This document shows, in pieces, positions 51,522 through 61,133 of a DNA stretch of 64,000 nucleotides. The DNA comes from Undibacterium sp. (GTDB lineage: Bacteria > Pseudomonadota > Gammaproteobacteria > Burkholderiales > Burkholderiaceae_D), in NCBI GenBank assembly GCA_030645915.1, contig JAUSNO010000024.1:178929-242928 (forward strand), in the 5' to 3' direction. Every line of letters begins with the position of its first letter. Position 1 is the stretch's first letter. The translations under genes and the position numbers were made by a program. The notes under the pieces were generated by a model, which was not told the origin of the DNA, ran no database searches, and saw only the letters and a program-made list of their open reading frames with translations.

Positions 51522-53954
51522 ATGGCGCCCCCCTCTTTCCATAAATTGCTCATTGGCCTGGTGTTGCTCACCTTGCTATCGCTTTATGCGCATGCCAACT
51601 GGATGGTCAGGACCTTGCGGATCGATAACGCTCCCGGTTTTGCAGTCTCCGTGGTCGATGATAGGGCGGAAGGCGGGAAGAGTGTTTCCAAACTCATCAG
51701 GCAGCCATCCGGAACAGTTCTTGAGTGCGACATCCGGCCCGCGTATCAATGGCCGTTTTGCGAACTCGATATCCGTTTTAGCCAGGATGACCAAGGCCTG
51801 GATCTCAGCAAATTCGATAGCTTGCGTCTCTCGATACGGGCGCAAGGTCCGGGGGCACATCATCCTATCCGGGTATTTTTGCGCAATTTTGATCCGGCCT
51901 ATTCAAAACCGAACAGCGGCGCAAGCCTGAAGCCGCACGAGATTGTGTTTGATCCGTCTGCCAACGCCCATCCGGTTGAATTCAAGCTCGCGCAATTCAT
52001 GGTCGCTTCGTGGTGGGTGCAGGAACATCCTACCGGCATCGAACATCTGGGCCCGCAGCTGACGCATGTCACCACGCTCGGTATCGCAACCGGTGCAGAT
52101 GCCATGACGGGCCAGCATCAGATTGTGCTGGAGTCTGCCGAACTGCGCGGCTTGTGGGTTTCCCAGGCCAGTTTTCGGCTTGGCATCATTTTTGTATGGC
52201 TGATCTGCATCAGCATTTTTTTGATCCTCAACTGGAAAAAATCACGCAACGACCTTCGCCAGTCAGACCGCCTGCGCCAAGAGCTGCGTCGGTCAAACGA
52301 AGCGCTTGAATCACGGGTAGAAGAGCGCACCCGTGCGCTCTCAAACAGCAATGCGAGATTGATAGAAACGCTGCAGAATCTCGATAGCGCGAGAAAAGAA
52401 TTGGTGCAAAACGAAAAGAATGCTGCCTTAGGCAGCCTGGTTGCAGGTATCGCGCATGAAATGAACACGCCGATAGGCAATGCCCTGCTGATCGCGAGCA
52501 CGCTCACCGAATCGGTAAAAACGCTGCAACTTCGCTCAAAGGAAGGGCTTACCCGCAGTTCGCTCAACAACTTTATCGAAGACGCCATTCGCGGCACCGC
52601 GATCCTGGATAAAAATCTCAACAAGGCAGCGACCCTGATCAACAGTTTCAAACAACTTTCCGCCGACCAGCATTCAGGGCAAAGACGTGTGTTTTTACTC
52701 GCAGATATCATGCATGAAACCATGCTGGCAATGGCACCCCGCCTGCGCCAAAGCAGCCACCAGCTCGAGCTCGATATTCCGGCCTCGATTTCCATGGATT
52801 CGTATCCTGGCCCCTTAAGTCAGATCATCATCAATTTCATCAACAATTCCTTGCTGCACGGCTTTGAAGGAAGGGAAAACGGCAAGATGCGTTTGCAGGC
52901 GCAATGCAAAGACGACCGCGTGCTGATCACATTTTCGGACAATGGCATCGGGATTTCGGCGCAGGTATTGAGACGGGTATTCGAACCGTTTTTCACCACC
53001 AAGCTGGGCAAGGGCGGCAGCGGTCTGGGCATGCACATTGTTCACAATATTGTCACGCAGGTGTTCGGCGGACAAATCTGCATTGACTCAAGTCTGGGAC
53101 AGGGCACCGCCATCCATCTCGATCTACCGCTGCAATCGCCTGCAGAGCAAAAGGAATCGGCCAGAATCGCCGTGCCAGTCGATGTCGCCGAGGATTACCA
53201 GCGTTTTCTTGATGGCAGAGAGATCGCAACGGTGACTTATTTTGGCGGCCAGTATGGGCGGCGTGATGTTGTCGAGCTGGCACTCTTCATGCGGGAAATG
53301 CACAGGCTTCTGCCTGAAATCAAGGTGGAACTGATTTCCATCGATAGCTACGCCGAAGGCATAGCGCAGCTACGCGCAGGCCAGGTATCGGCGCTGGCTA
53401 CCACCTCGTGGCAACAGGATCTGGCGCCCTATTCCAGCGACATCATCATTTCAGAAGCGCTGCTGAAAGACGGCCAATCTATCGTCGGGCTGTATACCCG
53501 CGACAATAACGCCAGGGCGCTTGCGCTCAACACCCTGGACGACTTGCGTGCCTTGAAAATCGCCTCGAATAAGGACTGGAGCGCCGACTGGCACACGCTG
53601 ACCGAACTTGGCATGCACCATTGCCTGGACGTCAAGACCTGGCGGCAAATGATCTATCTGGTCAGCGGCAAAGAGGCAGACATCTTGCTGGCACCTTTTC
53701 CCTCCAGCGACAATCTCAACATCGAATTAGACGGCTGTGTCCTGATCCCCATCCCGGAGCGCATCATGGTCTTGCGTGGCTCACGCCATTTCGCCGCGGC
53801 ACACACCAAGATGGGCTACCTGATCGCCGAGCTCATCTTTCCGGCGCTCAACGCCCTGGTCAGCAATGGAGAAGTCAAGCGCGCCTTGACAGAATGCGGC
53901 TTCCTCAATGAAACCACGGCAACCTGGAAAGACATCGCGCAGCAACTGGCGTAG
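51522..53954 (+). CDS. Sensor histidine kinase with C-terminal periplasmic-binding-protein-like domain
   Basis: Kinase of 810 residues with an odd order of domains. Membrane span 1 (about 8-27) and span 2 (about 216-238) enclose a beta-rich periplasmic sensor, probably carbohydrate-binding or CIA30-like, with FDSLRLSIRAQGPG and HEIVFDPSANAHPVEFKL. A coiled coil, the H-box LVAGIAHEMNTPIGN with His312 and an ATPase domain to about 540 (YPGPLSQIIINFINNSLLHG; GGSGLGMHIVHNIV) follow. Residues about 560-800 then look like a type 2 periplasmic binding protein (ATVTYFGGQYGRRDVVEL; IYLVSGKEADILLAPF; VLRGSRHFAAAHTKMGYL), yet they lie on the cytoplasmic side. There is no receiver domain and no adjacent regulator. 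The ribosome binding site before 51522 is weak. Confidence 0.87.
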   Translation: MAPPSFHKLLIGLVLLTLLSLYAHANWMVRTLRIDNAPGFAVSVVDDRAEGGKSVSKLIRQPSGTVLECDIRPAYQWPFCELDIRFSQDDQGLDLSKFDSLRLSIRAQGPGAHHPIRVFLRNFDPAYSKPNSGASLKPHEIVFDPSANAHPVEFKLAQFMVASWWVQEHPTGIEHLGPQLTHVTTLGIATGADAMTGQHQIVLESAELRGLWVSQASFRLGIIFVWLICISIFLILNWKKSRNDLRQSDRLRQELRRSNEALESRVEERTRALSNSNARLIETLQNLDSARKELVQNEKNAALGSLVAGIAHEMNTPIGNALLIASTLTESVKTLQLRSKEGLTRSSLNNFIEDAIRGTAILDKNLNKAATLINSFKQLSADQHSGQRRVFLLADIMHETMLAMAPRLRQSSHQLELDIPASISMDSYPGPLSQIIINFINNSLLHGFEGRENGKMRLQAQCKDDRVLITFSDNGIGISAQVLRRVFEPFFTTKLGKGGSGLGMHIVHNIVTQVFGGQICIDSSLGQGTAIHLDLPLQSPAEQKESARIAVPVDVAEDYQRFLDGREIATVTYFGGQYGRRDVVELALFMREMHRLLPEIKVELISIDSYAEGIAQLRAGQVSALATTSWQQDLAPYSSDIIISEALLKDGQSIVGLYTRDNNARALALNTLDDLRALKIASNKDWSADWHTLTELGMHHCLDVKTWRQMIYLVSGKEADILLAPFPSSDNLNIELDGCVLIPIPERIMVLRGSRHFAAAHTKMGYLIAELIFPALNALVSNGEVKRALTECGFLNETTATWKDIAQQLA

Positions 53955-54096
53955 GTGCGACTAGCGCAGCGTAATCGCACTCATGATTGACTAAAAGGCG
54001 GCCAACAATGCCCTACATGTCTAATGCCGGGATTGCATCCCAGCCGACCAATCGCAAGGGTTCACATTGTTGTCAGGCGAACCCGCCCTCTTCAAT

Positions 54097-54936
54097 TCAA
54101 ATAAACCCGCGCACCGGAAAACTCGCGTCGCGCTGTATCCAGTTCTGCGCTGAATAGCGCGTTTGTCCGTCCGTCACATGCAAGGTATACGCGTGGCGCG
54201 AGATGGCTGAGCGGTTCGGCGCGCTGTAGTGCGGCAGCAGGCCGTGGAAGCAGACCAGGCTGCCCGCCTTGGCCTCCAGCGGTATGGCTGTGGCGTCGCC
54301 TGGCCATGGCGTGCTGTCTAATGTATCGACACGCACCTGATCGCCTTCGCGCACGAAGCGTTCGCGCATGGCTGTGCGATGGCCGCCCGGCTCTACCCAC
54401 AGGCAACCGTTGTCCAGCGTGGCGTCTTCCAGCGCGAACCAGAAGGTGGTGACGCTGACCGGTGCGGTGTCGAAATAGGTGGCATCCTGATGCCAGCGCA
54501 CTTCGCCGCCTATGCCGGGCTGCTTGAAGATGTACATCGATTGCCAGATTTGCGGCTGCGCCAGGCCTAAATCGTGCGCGACTTGCGCCAGTTGCGGGCC
54601 GTGCGAAAACGCCGCGAAGACGGGATCGAGATCATGCAGGGCGTGGCCTATTTTGTTGATCGAGAGCGCCTTGGCCTGGCGCAGCTGGCCGTGTTCGTCA
54701 AAGGCCTCTTCCTCGAAAAAACAGCTGACCTTGCTGGCAGAATCGAGAAAATAACGATCGATTTTCTTTTCCTGTTCTTTGGTGGTGAAGATGGAATTGC
54801 TTTCTGCCGCATCGAAATCATCGACGATCCGCGCTGCCTGCGCACGCACTGCGGCGATCTCGGCAGCGCTCTTGAAATCGGCGATGACGAGATAGCCGTC
54901 TTGCTGAAATTGCGCGATTTGTTCCTGATTCAACAT
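54097..54936 (-). CDS. Phytanoyl-CoA dioxygenase (PhyH) family protein
   Basis: Fe(II)/2-oxoglutarate-dependent oxygenase of 279 residues in the double-stranded beta-helix fold. The iron-binding facial triad is visible: His149 and Asp151 in RWHQDATYFD and a distal His in FHGLLPHYSAPNRS (His236 most likely), with a following Arg (SRHAY) for 2-oxoglutarate. The N terminus MLNQEQIAQFQQDGYLVIAD is typical of PhyH members. I chose Met at 54936 since AGGAAG lies upstream; a longer frame reaches 55002. It could hydroxylate a small acid, halogenated metabolite or compatible solute, and the sequence does not decide. It converges with the kinase gene and is not in an evident operon. Confidence 0.9.
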   Translation of the reverse strand: MLNQEQIAQFQQDGYLVIADFKSAAEIAAVRAQAARIVDDFDAAESNSIFTTKEQEKKIDRYFLDSASKVSCFFEEEAFDEHGQLRQAKALSINKIGHALHDLDPVFAAFSHGPQLAQVAHDLGLAQPQIWQSMYIFKQPGIGGEVRWHQDATYFDTAPVSVTTFWFALEDATLDNGCLWVEPGGHRTAMRERFVREGDQVRVDTLDSTPWPGDATAIPLEAKAGSLVCFHGLLPHYSAPNRSAISRHAYTLHVTDGQTRYSAQNWIQRDASFPVRGFI

Positions 54937-55058
54937 CGTCTGCTTCCTGTCAATAAAGTCGCCCATGTGGCTAGTCCAGTCTCGGTTTTTGACACAAGGC
55001 AAGCCTGTTTTATTTTTTTCGACATCACGCTGTAGCGTGCGTTGAAAGTCACTGCGAT

Positions 55059-55244
55059 TTATTGCTTATCGCGTTTGTCATGGCTGTCCTTGGTGAAGAA
55101 CATGCCGATGCCAAGCAGGATCAATATCAGGGGCCACCAGACCCGTAGCAGCTGAAATACATTCAGCGCAATCAGGTCAAGGTTATGTGCCAGAATCAAA
55201 ACGCCTATGATGACAAGCGCGATGGCGCCGAAATTGCCTTTCAT
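55059..55244 (-). CDS. Small LiaF/DUF5668-type transmembrane protein
   Basis: Protein of 61 residues consisting of two hydrophobic helices (IALVIIGVLILAHNLDLI and LRVWWPLILILLGIGMFF) and a charged tail (KDSHDKRDKQ). This is the LiaI/LiaF-like transmembrane module, found alone in many bacteria and associated with envelope stress. Its sequence is complete for the module, with no separate C-terminal domain. It is followed leftward, after about 120 bases, by the PhyH gene. No ligand or partner is apparent. Confidence 0.82.
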   Translation of the reverse strand: MKGNFGAIALVIIGVLILAHNLDLIALNVFQLLRVWWPLILILLGIGMFFTKDSHDKRDKQ

Positions 55245-55547
55245 ATCTTCCCCTAAAAAATGGTTGCCGATGCGGCACCCGGTACCCGGTAGCGGCTAAA
55301 GCGAGTATAGCCAGTAGTGGTGCCGACAACAAGTTCGGCGTATGCGTGCCCACAACTGCTTGCAGCGGATTGCATCAATTTTGATTTTGAATGGAAGGAA
55401 GTGGGCCTGGTGGATTACCTGCAGCTGTCCGGCAATGTCACTGCCGATATGGCAGACATTCGCGCCATCCTGCAACCGCACGCCGGCTGCCATCCTGCGC
55501 TGGCATCGCCGATAGAATTACGTGCAGACGAGAATGCCGCCGGTAAA
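55245..55547. other. Intergenic region with a weak open frame
   Basis: About 300 bases between two leftward genes. A rightward frame from GTG 55317 to 55559 (80 codons) is open and contains FDFEWKEVGLVDYLQLSGN, but it lacks a ribosome binding site, runs into the CBS gene on the other strand and matches no family I know. It may be a remnant. Confidence 0.35.
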
Positions 55548-56021
55548 TCATTCACGTAAACGCACTTCTCGTATCTGTTCGCTCTTGATGGTCTGCACCA
55601 GGCTGTGCAGCTGGTCCGCCACGGTTTCCAGCAGGTCATCCATGCTCACGATGCCGATGAGCATGGACTCGACATTGGTGACCGGCACTCGCCTGATGCC
55701 ATGCCGGCGCATCAGGAGCAACGTGTCGTTGATCGAGTCTTCTGGCCGCACCGCTATGGGGTTACGGCTCATGATGTCAGCCACACGGACCGCTTTTGCA
55801 TCGCGGTCCCGGGCGACGATGTGGATGACGATGTCACGGTCCGTCAGTATGCCGACAACGCGTTGGCGATCCGCCGCACCTTCAACCACCACCAGGCTGC
55901 CGACATGATGCTCGCTCATGAGCCGGGCGGCCTCACTCACGTCCACATGCTGGTAGACAACCGCTACCGTACGCTGGCAGATCTCACCGATATTTAATTT
56001 TTCAGTCATGGCCGCTTGCAT
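55548..56021 (-). CDS. CBS-domain pair protein 1
   Basis: Protein of 157 residues made almost entirely of two CBS domains: ICQRTVAVVYQHVDVSEAARLM with GILTDRDIVIHIVA, then VADIMSRNPIAVRPEDSINDTLLLM with LIGIVSMDDLLETVA. Such stand-alone Bateman modules bind adenine nucleotides and act as regulatory subunits or sensors of energy state. There is no catalytic domain. An FNR-like box lies about 86 bases upstream (56107-56120), which suggests induction at low oxygen. A second protein of the same design lies at 60520, also with such a box. The start could also be Met at 56009. Confidence 0.9.
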   Translation of the reverse strand: MQAAMTEKLNIGEICQRTVAVVYQHVDVSEAARLMSEHHVGSLVVVEGAADRQRVVGILTDRDIVIHIVARDRDAKAVRVADIMSRNPIAVRPEDSINDTLLLMRRHGIRRVPVTNVESMLIGIVSMDDLLETVADQLHSLVQTIKSEQIREVRLRE

Positions 56022-56106
56022 CTCTTCAGGATCGACAGGAAATGCAGTGTGCGCCTGCCAAGCTGACGGTCATTGCGTTAAGTCAAATCATGGCATGCGG
56101 ATGGTG

Positions 56107-56120
56107 TTGAGAAAAATCAA
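56107..56120. promoter_or_regulatory. FNR/Anr-type box between divergent genes
   Basis: TTGAGAAAAATCAA fits the FNR consensus TTGAT-N4-ATCAA at nine of ten defined positions. It lies 86 bases before the leftward CBS gene and 127 bases before the rightward lipoprotein gene and could serve either. Confidence 0.55.
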
Positions 56121-56246
56121 TGCCTCCCTTTTTACTATTCATAGACTGTCTTTTCCACTGGCTCGATCTTGCCGGTCTCTGCCTGAGGCATCAGTCAATG
56201 ATGATCGATGCCGGTGGGAATTCATTTGAATATTTGGGAGGCAAGC

Positions 56247-56744
56247 ATGGAGACGAAAAATAACCGGGCAGCGCTGGCAGCGTGCCTGCTGGCATTGACC
56301 GCGTGCACGACTACCGGCATGGGCGGCGGACAAATTGCCACTGCCGGCGGGCCGGAGCTTCCGGTTGCGTTTAGCTGGAAAAGTGCCGATGGCGGCATCT
56401 CCGGCAGCATGACGGCATCGCTTCCGGGCGCGCAATTTCAGGGACGATTTTTTCAAATTACGCAGCATACGCGCAGCGAAGTGCTGACGCCGCTGTGGAC
56501 ACACTGGCGGCACGGCTGGTATGACTGGCCATATTGGGGCAGCTACCCGACCACCCAGTTCATTACGCATTACTCCGGCAAAGTTGTCGCGACGCTAGAG
56601 TCAAATGACCAGCAGCGCATGCGCTGCCGCTTTCATATGGTTGATCCCTCGCAGGGCATGTCGGGCGGCGGCGAGGGAGAATGCCAACTGTCCGACGGCC
56701 GCGCGATCAAGGCGAGCTTTCCTAGTCACGTTCCTGCTCAATAA
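56247..56744 (+). CDS. Hypothetical lipoprotein
   Basis: Protein of 165 residues with a lipobox (ALAACLLALTAC, Cys after LTA). A Gly-rich segment follows, then a beta-rich domain with FSWKSADGGISGSMTASLPG, FFQITQHTRSEVLTPLW and a Trp-rich motif, WRHGWYDWPYWGSYP. The C-terminal VDPSQGMSGGGEGECQLSDG resembles repeats in outer-membrane-attached proteins. I do not know the family with certainty; similar short lipoproteins occur near stress genes in Burkholderiales. The start at 56247 has a good GGAGG at 56237-56241, so the longer frame from 56208 is not needed. It may share the FNR-like box at 56107. Confidence 0.78.
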   Translation: METKNNRAALAACLLALTACTTTGMGGGQIATAGGPELPVAFSWKSADGGISGSMTASLPGAQFQGRFFQITQHTRSEVLTPLWTHWRHGWYDWPYWGSYPTTQFITHYSGKVVATLESNDQQRMRCRFHMVDPSQGMSGGGEGECQLSDGRAIKASFPSHVPAQ

Positions 56745-56767
56745 GCTGGCGAATTCGTACTTACCAA

Positions 56768-56794
56768 GGCCCTGACAGGCGCTCTGTCAGGGCC
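56768..56794. terminator. Hairpin between convergent genes
   Basis: GGCCCTGACAG and CTGTCAGGGCC form a perfect 11-bp stem with a five-base loop (gcgct). There is no T-run, but it lies exactly between the stops of the lipoprotein and the leftward permease and probably helps end both transcripts. Confidence 0.7.
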
Positions 56795-56800
56795 GATTGC

Positions 56801-58020
56801 CTATTCGTAGCGCAGGCATTCCACCGGCAGCATCTTCGAGGCCCGACGGGCCGGATAGAAGCCGAAGAAGATGCCGACAAAACTGGCAAAACCGCATGCC
56901 ACCGCCATGTCGCCCACGCCAATGATAACGTCGAGCTTGCCGGTCGAGGTGATGGCGGCGGCACCTGCCATCGCGATCAGGATGCCAACGATACCGCCGA
57001 CCAGGCAGATCACGACCGCCTCGGTTAAAAACTGCAACAAGACGTCGCGCGGCTTGGCACCGATCGCCATGCGGATGCCGATTTCGCGGGTGCGCTCGGT
57101 GACCGAGACCAGCATGATATTCATGATGCCGATGCCGCCGACGATCAGCGAGATGGCACCGATCGCGCCCAGCATCGCGGCCAGCCCGGCGCTGATCTTG
57201 GCACCTGCTTCGGCGATCGAGGCCAGATTATCAATGCGAAAATCATCGGACTGCTCGGCACGGATGCGATGCCGGTCGCGCAGCATTTCCTTGATGTCTT
57301 CGTCGGCGTCTTTCAGGCTCTTGTCGTTTTTTCCCTGTACCACGACGTAATGCACATTGCGCGGAAAAGGGCTGCGGATCAAGGTGGCGCGTGCAGTGGT
57401 AATCGGGATCAGCACCATCTCGCCCAGGTCGCCGCCATCGAACATCCGGCCCTCGCCCTGCAACACGCCGACCACCTGAAACGGCACATTGTCAATGCGC
57501 ACGAATTTGCCAATCGGATTGATTTTATAAAAGAATTGCTCGGCAATTTTTTTACCGATAATTACCATGCGTGCCGCACCGCGTATATCCGATTCGCTAA
57601 AATAATTGCCCTGATCTAGCTTCCAGTTACGCACCGTAAACATCTCCGGCGTGATGCCCAGTACCGCGTTATTTGAATTTTCGCTCCCCACCGTCAATTG
57701 AAAAAATCCCTGCAAGGCCGGTGCCGCGCCATTCAGGCTAGGCAAGCTGTTGAGCGCCAGGGCGTCTTCCACCGACAGTGACGGTGCGGTACCGGCGCGG
57801 GCGCGTACGCCCTGGGTACGATTGGCACCGGGCGCGATGATCATCAGATTGCTGCCCAATACTTCCAGTTCCTTGGCGATGAATTTGCGGGCGCTCTCGC
57901 CCACCGCCAGCATCATCACCACCGAAGTAATGCCGATGATAATGCCCAGCATGGTCAGCGAAGTGCGCAGGCGGTTGGCGTTCATGGCGCGAAAAGCCTC
58001 GATAAATACCTGGATCAGAT

Positions 58021-58024
<4 letters not shown>
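56801..58024 (-). CDS. MacB-type ABC transporter permease (FtsX family)
   Basis: Inner-membrane permease of 407 residues in the MacB/LolE style. Span 1 sits near residue 20 (LRTSLTMLGIIIGITSVVMM), a large periplasmic MacB_PCD domain covers about 40-280 (VLGSNLMIIAPGANRTQGVR; ARMVIIGKKIAEQFF), and three spans lie near the C terminus (AMLGAIGAISLIVGGIGIMN; TEAVVICLVGGIVGILIAMA; GDMAVACGFASFVGIFFGFY). The motif MNIMLVSVTERTREIGIRMA is the FtsX signature. In E. coli MacB the ATPase and permease are one chain; here they are split, but the start overlaps the ATPase stop (ATGA). With the adaptor upstream it forms an exporter for a peptide, lipid or macrolide-like substrate. Confidence 0.92.
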
Positions 58025-58796
<772 letters not shown>

Positions 58797-58797
<1 letters not shown>

Positions 58798-60029
58798 CAA
58801 TGCGCTCCGGCGCCGGCTTTATCCAGGGCGCGGATGACGACTTGTTCGGATGCCTTGACATCGCCGGACACTACTTCGGTATAGCGGAAATTGGATACCC
58901 CGATCTTGATATCGACCGGCTTGGCCTGGTTTTTTGCATCGAGTTTATAGATCTTGAACGAGCGCGTGGTTTCGTTCTTGCTGCGAAATGCCAGATCGTC
59001 TTCAGCCTCAGACGCAGGCAACATTGCGGTCGCGCTTGCGCTCGCGCCGTCTTTTTTAGCGGCGTCTTTCCTGGCTTTTTCTTCCTTGGCGATCTCTTCG
59101 TCGCTGAGCTTGTAGCGCAAGGCGGCGGTCGGGATGCGCAAGACGTTCTGGCGGTTACCCACCACCAGGCGCACCTGGGCGGTCATGCCGGGCTTGAGTA
59201 ATTCATCCTTGTTATCAACGTCGAGCACGACGTTATACGTCACCACATTTTGCAGGACGGTGGCGGCCAGACGGAACTGGCGCAGCGTGGCGTCGAACTC
59301 ACGGTCAGGGTAGGCATCGACCACAAAGCGCGCCGACAGGCCGTTTTTCAGGGCGCCGACATCGGCTTCCGAGACGCTGGTATCGATCTGCATCTTGGTC
59401 AGGTCGCGCGCGATCTGAAACAGGTTGGGCGTTTGAAACGAGGCTGCCACGGTTTGCCCCATATCAATCGTGCGCTTGATAATGACACCGTCTATCGGCG
59501 AGCGGATCACGCTGTTATTGAGGTCAGCCTGGACCCGCTCAAGCTGCGCCATGGCCAGCTTGATGTTGGCATCGGCCACTTCCACTTCGCGTTTGGACAG
59601 ATCAAGCGCGCTGCCGGAAATATAGTTTTGCGTGACCAGTTTCTGATTGCGCTCCAGATTGGCCATGGCCAGTCTTCTGGAAGCTTGCGCCGATGCCAGG
59701 CTGGCTTCGCTCTGCTTGATCTGCGCGTTAAAAATCGTCGGGTCCAGTTTCAGCAAGACCTGGCCTTTTTTTACCCTGTCGTTAAAGTCGGCATTGAGCT
59801 CGACCACCGTGCCCGATACCTGCGAGCCCACATTAATCAACGCCACCGGATTAAGCGTGCCGCTGGCGGTCACGGTTTGCGTGATGTTGCCCATATCGAC
59901 CTGCGCGGTGCGGTATTTTGGCTCTTCATCCTTGGGCTTGCCCTGCGTCTTTTGATAGTAGGCGGCAGCACCGGCAAGTAACAAAAAACCTATGGCGATA
60001 ACGATGCGTTTCCGGGTAAAGAGACTCAT
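58797..60029 (-). CDS. MacA-like periplasmic adaptor
   Basis: Membrane-fusion protein of 410 residues. An N-terminal anchor (IVIAIGFLLLAGAAAYY) precedes a barrel-sandwich hybrid with TVTASGTLNPVALINVGSQV and SGTVVELNADFNDRVKKGQV, a helical hairpin (QIKQSEASLASAQASRRLAM), GRTIDMG-like IKRTIDMGQTVAASFQTPNL and a beta-barrel/membrane-proximal domain. A charged Lys/Ala/Ser insert occurs near 315-345 (KEEKARKDAAKKDGASAS). It heads the macA-ATPase-permease operon. No TolC-family gene belongs to the operon, so the outer channel would be one of the other TolC proteins. A 16-bp palindrome lies about 40 bases upstream of the start. Confidence 0.92.
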
Positions 60030-60069
60030 TTTTGGCGTAATCCTGATGGTGGAATATTAGGGAAGATGA

Positions 60070-60085
60070 TTGCAGTGATCTGCAA
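60070..60085. promoter_or_regulatory. Candidate operator before the macA-like operon
   Basis: TTGCAG-TGAT-CTGCAA is a perfect 6-4-6 inverted repeat located 41-56 bases before the start codon of the adaptor gene, in the position expected for a repressor or activator site. The cognate regulator is unknown. Confidence 0.4.
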
Positions 60086-60163
60086 ATCCGGTATTAAATA
60101 CCGATATCAGACTCAGTATTCATTTTTTCGTTCAATTCTTATCAGTCATGTCAGCGCCAGCTT

Positions 60164-60366
60164 CTATTTCATCCCGCGCGAAAAACCTTCGGTCAGCTCA
60201 TCGATGTGCTTGCTTAAATCGAGCCACTCCAGTAGTCCTTGTGCACGCGGTTCTACCTCTGCTGGTTCCATGCCGCACAGGCCGGCAAATACGCCAATTT
60301 TTGCTTCGCTGCCGCTGCGTCGCTCGCCAGATCAATGCCGAGCATATGAATGCTGCCACCATCAGC
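60164..60366 (-). pseudogene. Truncated and frameshifted ABC transporter ATPase
   Basis: Reading the minus strand from 60366 gives GGSIHMLGIDLASD, the usual sequence after Walker A in ABC-2-type ATPases. After a frame change near 60300 it continues with FAGLCGMEPAEVEPRAQGLL and then HIDELTEGFSRGMK, ending in TAG at 60164-60166. The last part is the start of the ABC signature region (GFSRGMKQ in relatives), and it stops just there. Walker A, Walker B and the C terminus are missing, and part of the middle appears deleted. The 5-prime edge abuts palindrome copy 6. It is unlikely to yield a functional protein. Confidence 0.72.
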
Positions 60367-60367
60367 C

Positions 60368-60450
60368 TGCCCTGTCACGCTTTATCCATGCGGGTCTTGG
60401 GCATGCCAAGGCTGCAGGCCGCACGGGGATTGCGTGGTGGCGACACCTGC
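60368..60450 (-). repeat. Intergenic palindrome family, copy 6 (reverse)
   Basis: The core 60386-60427 (ccatgcgggtcttgggcatg to ctgcaggccgcacgg) has a G-T-type mismatch in one arm. It shares tcacgctttatccatgcggg with copy 7 and ends in gcttttaactttttc. It directly adjoins the broken ABC ATPase and, with copy 7, brackets the CBS and small membrane protein genes. Confidence 0.8.
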
Positions 60451-60519
60451 TTTTAACTTTTTCTCTTTAGGATTGCACTGCTGTGCACTCATTGGCCGCA
60501 CTCGGCCTCAGGGACGATC

Positions 60520-60960
60520 TCAGCCGCGCTCGCCGTAGATGTAATGTTCTAGCTGCTGAATGGTAAATCGCTGTTCGAAAATAATATCCTTGACCAAGTC
60601 TCCGATCGAGATCAGGCCGACCAGCGCATCGTTCACAACCACGGGCAAATGACGTATTCTGTTTTCCGTCATCAGCGCCATGCATTGCTCATTGCTGTAA
60701 TCCGGACCGATGCAGATCACCGAGGACGTCATGATTTCTCGCACCAGGATGGCGCTGGCGGATCGCCCCATGAGTTCGACTTTGCGGGTGTAGTCGCGCT
60801 CGCTGACGATGCCGGCAATGTATTCCCCCTCCATGACCAGCAAAGCGCCGATTTTCTTTTCATCCAATAGTTTGAGCGCATCCAGCACCCGCGCCGACGG
60901 AGCGATCCGGTATACGGTCTGTTGTGCCTTTTGACGCAGTATATGTGCGACGGTTTGCAT
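60520..60960 (-). CDS. CBS-domain pair protein 2
   Basis: Protein of 146 residues, again two CBS domains only: TVYRIAPSARVLDALKLLDE with GIVSERDYTRKVELMG, then REIMTSSVICIGPDYSNEQC with DALVGLISIGDLVKDII. The GIVSERDY form is typical of the stand-alone CBS proteins common in proteobacteria. It probably senses adenine nucleotides or acts as a regulatory adaptor. The ribosome binding site GGGAGA stands about six bases before ATG 60960. An FNR-like box, TTGACTCAAATCAA, lies 57-70 bases upstream of the start. It differs enough in sequence from the CBS protein at 55548 to be an old paralogue. Confidence 0.92.
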   Translation of the reverse strand: MQTVAHILRQKAQQTVYRIAPSARVLDALKLLDEKKIGALLVMEGEYIAGIVSERDYTRKVELMGRSASAILVREIMTSSVICIGPDYSNEQCMALMTENRIRHLPVVVNDALVGLISIGDLVKDIIFEQRFTIQQLEHYIYGERG

Positions 60961-61016
60961 GTTTGTCTCCCAAAAAAGATTGCAGCGAATCGCCTTGATC
61001 TTTGCGCGTTGCGGTG

Positions 61017-61030
61017 TTGACTCAAATCAA
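61017..61030. promoter_or_regulatory. FNR/Anr-type box before CBS protein 2
   Basis: TTGACTCAAATCAA matches TTGAT-N4-ATCAA at nine of ten defined positions and is centred about 63 bases before the CBS start codon. That fits an activating FNR site at about -41 if the 5-prime leader is short. Confidence 0.6.
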
Positions 61031-61133
61031 ATTGCAGCGGTGGCAAGCGCCTGCGCGAACAGGCTCGCCCGTCATTGATCGTACGCAAGTGCGCAAACGC
61101 AACGTCGAACGAGCCTGCCGCAACCGCTATCCA

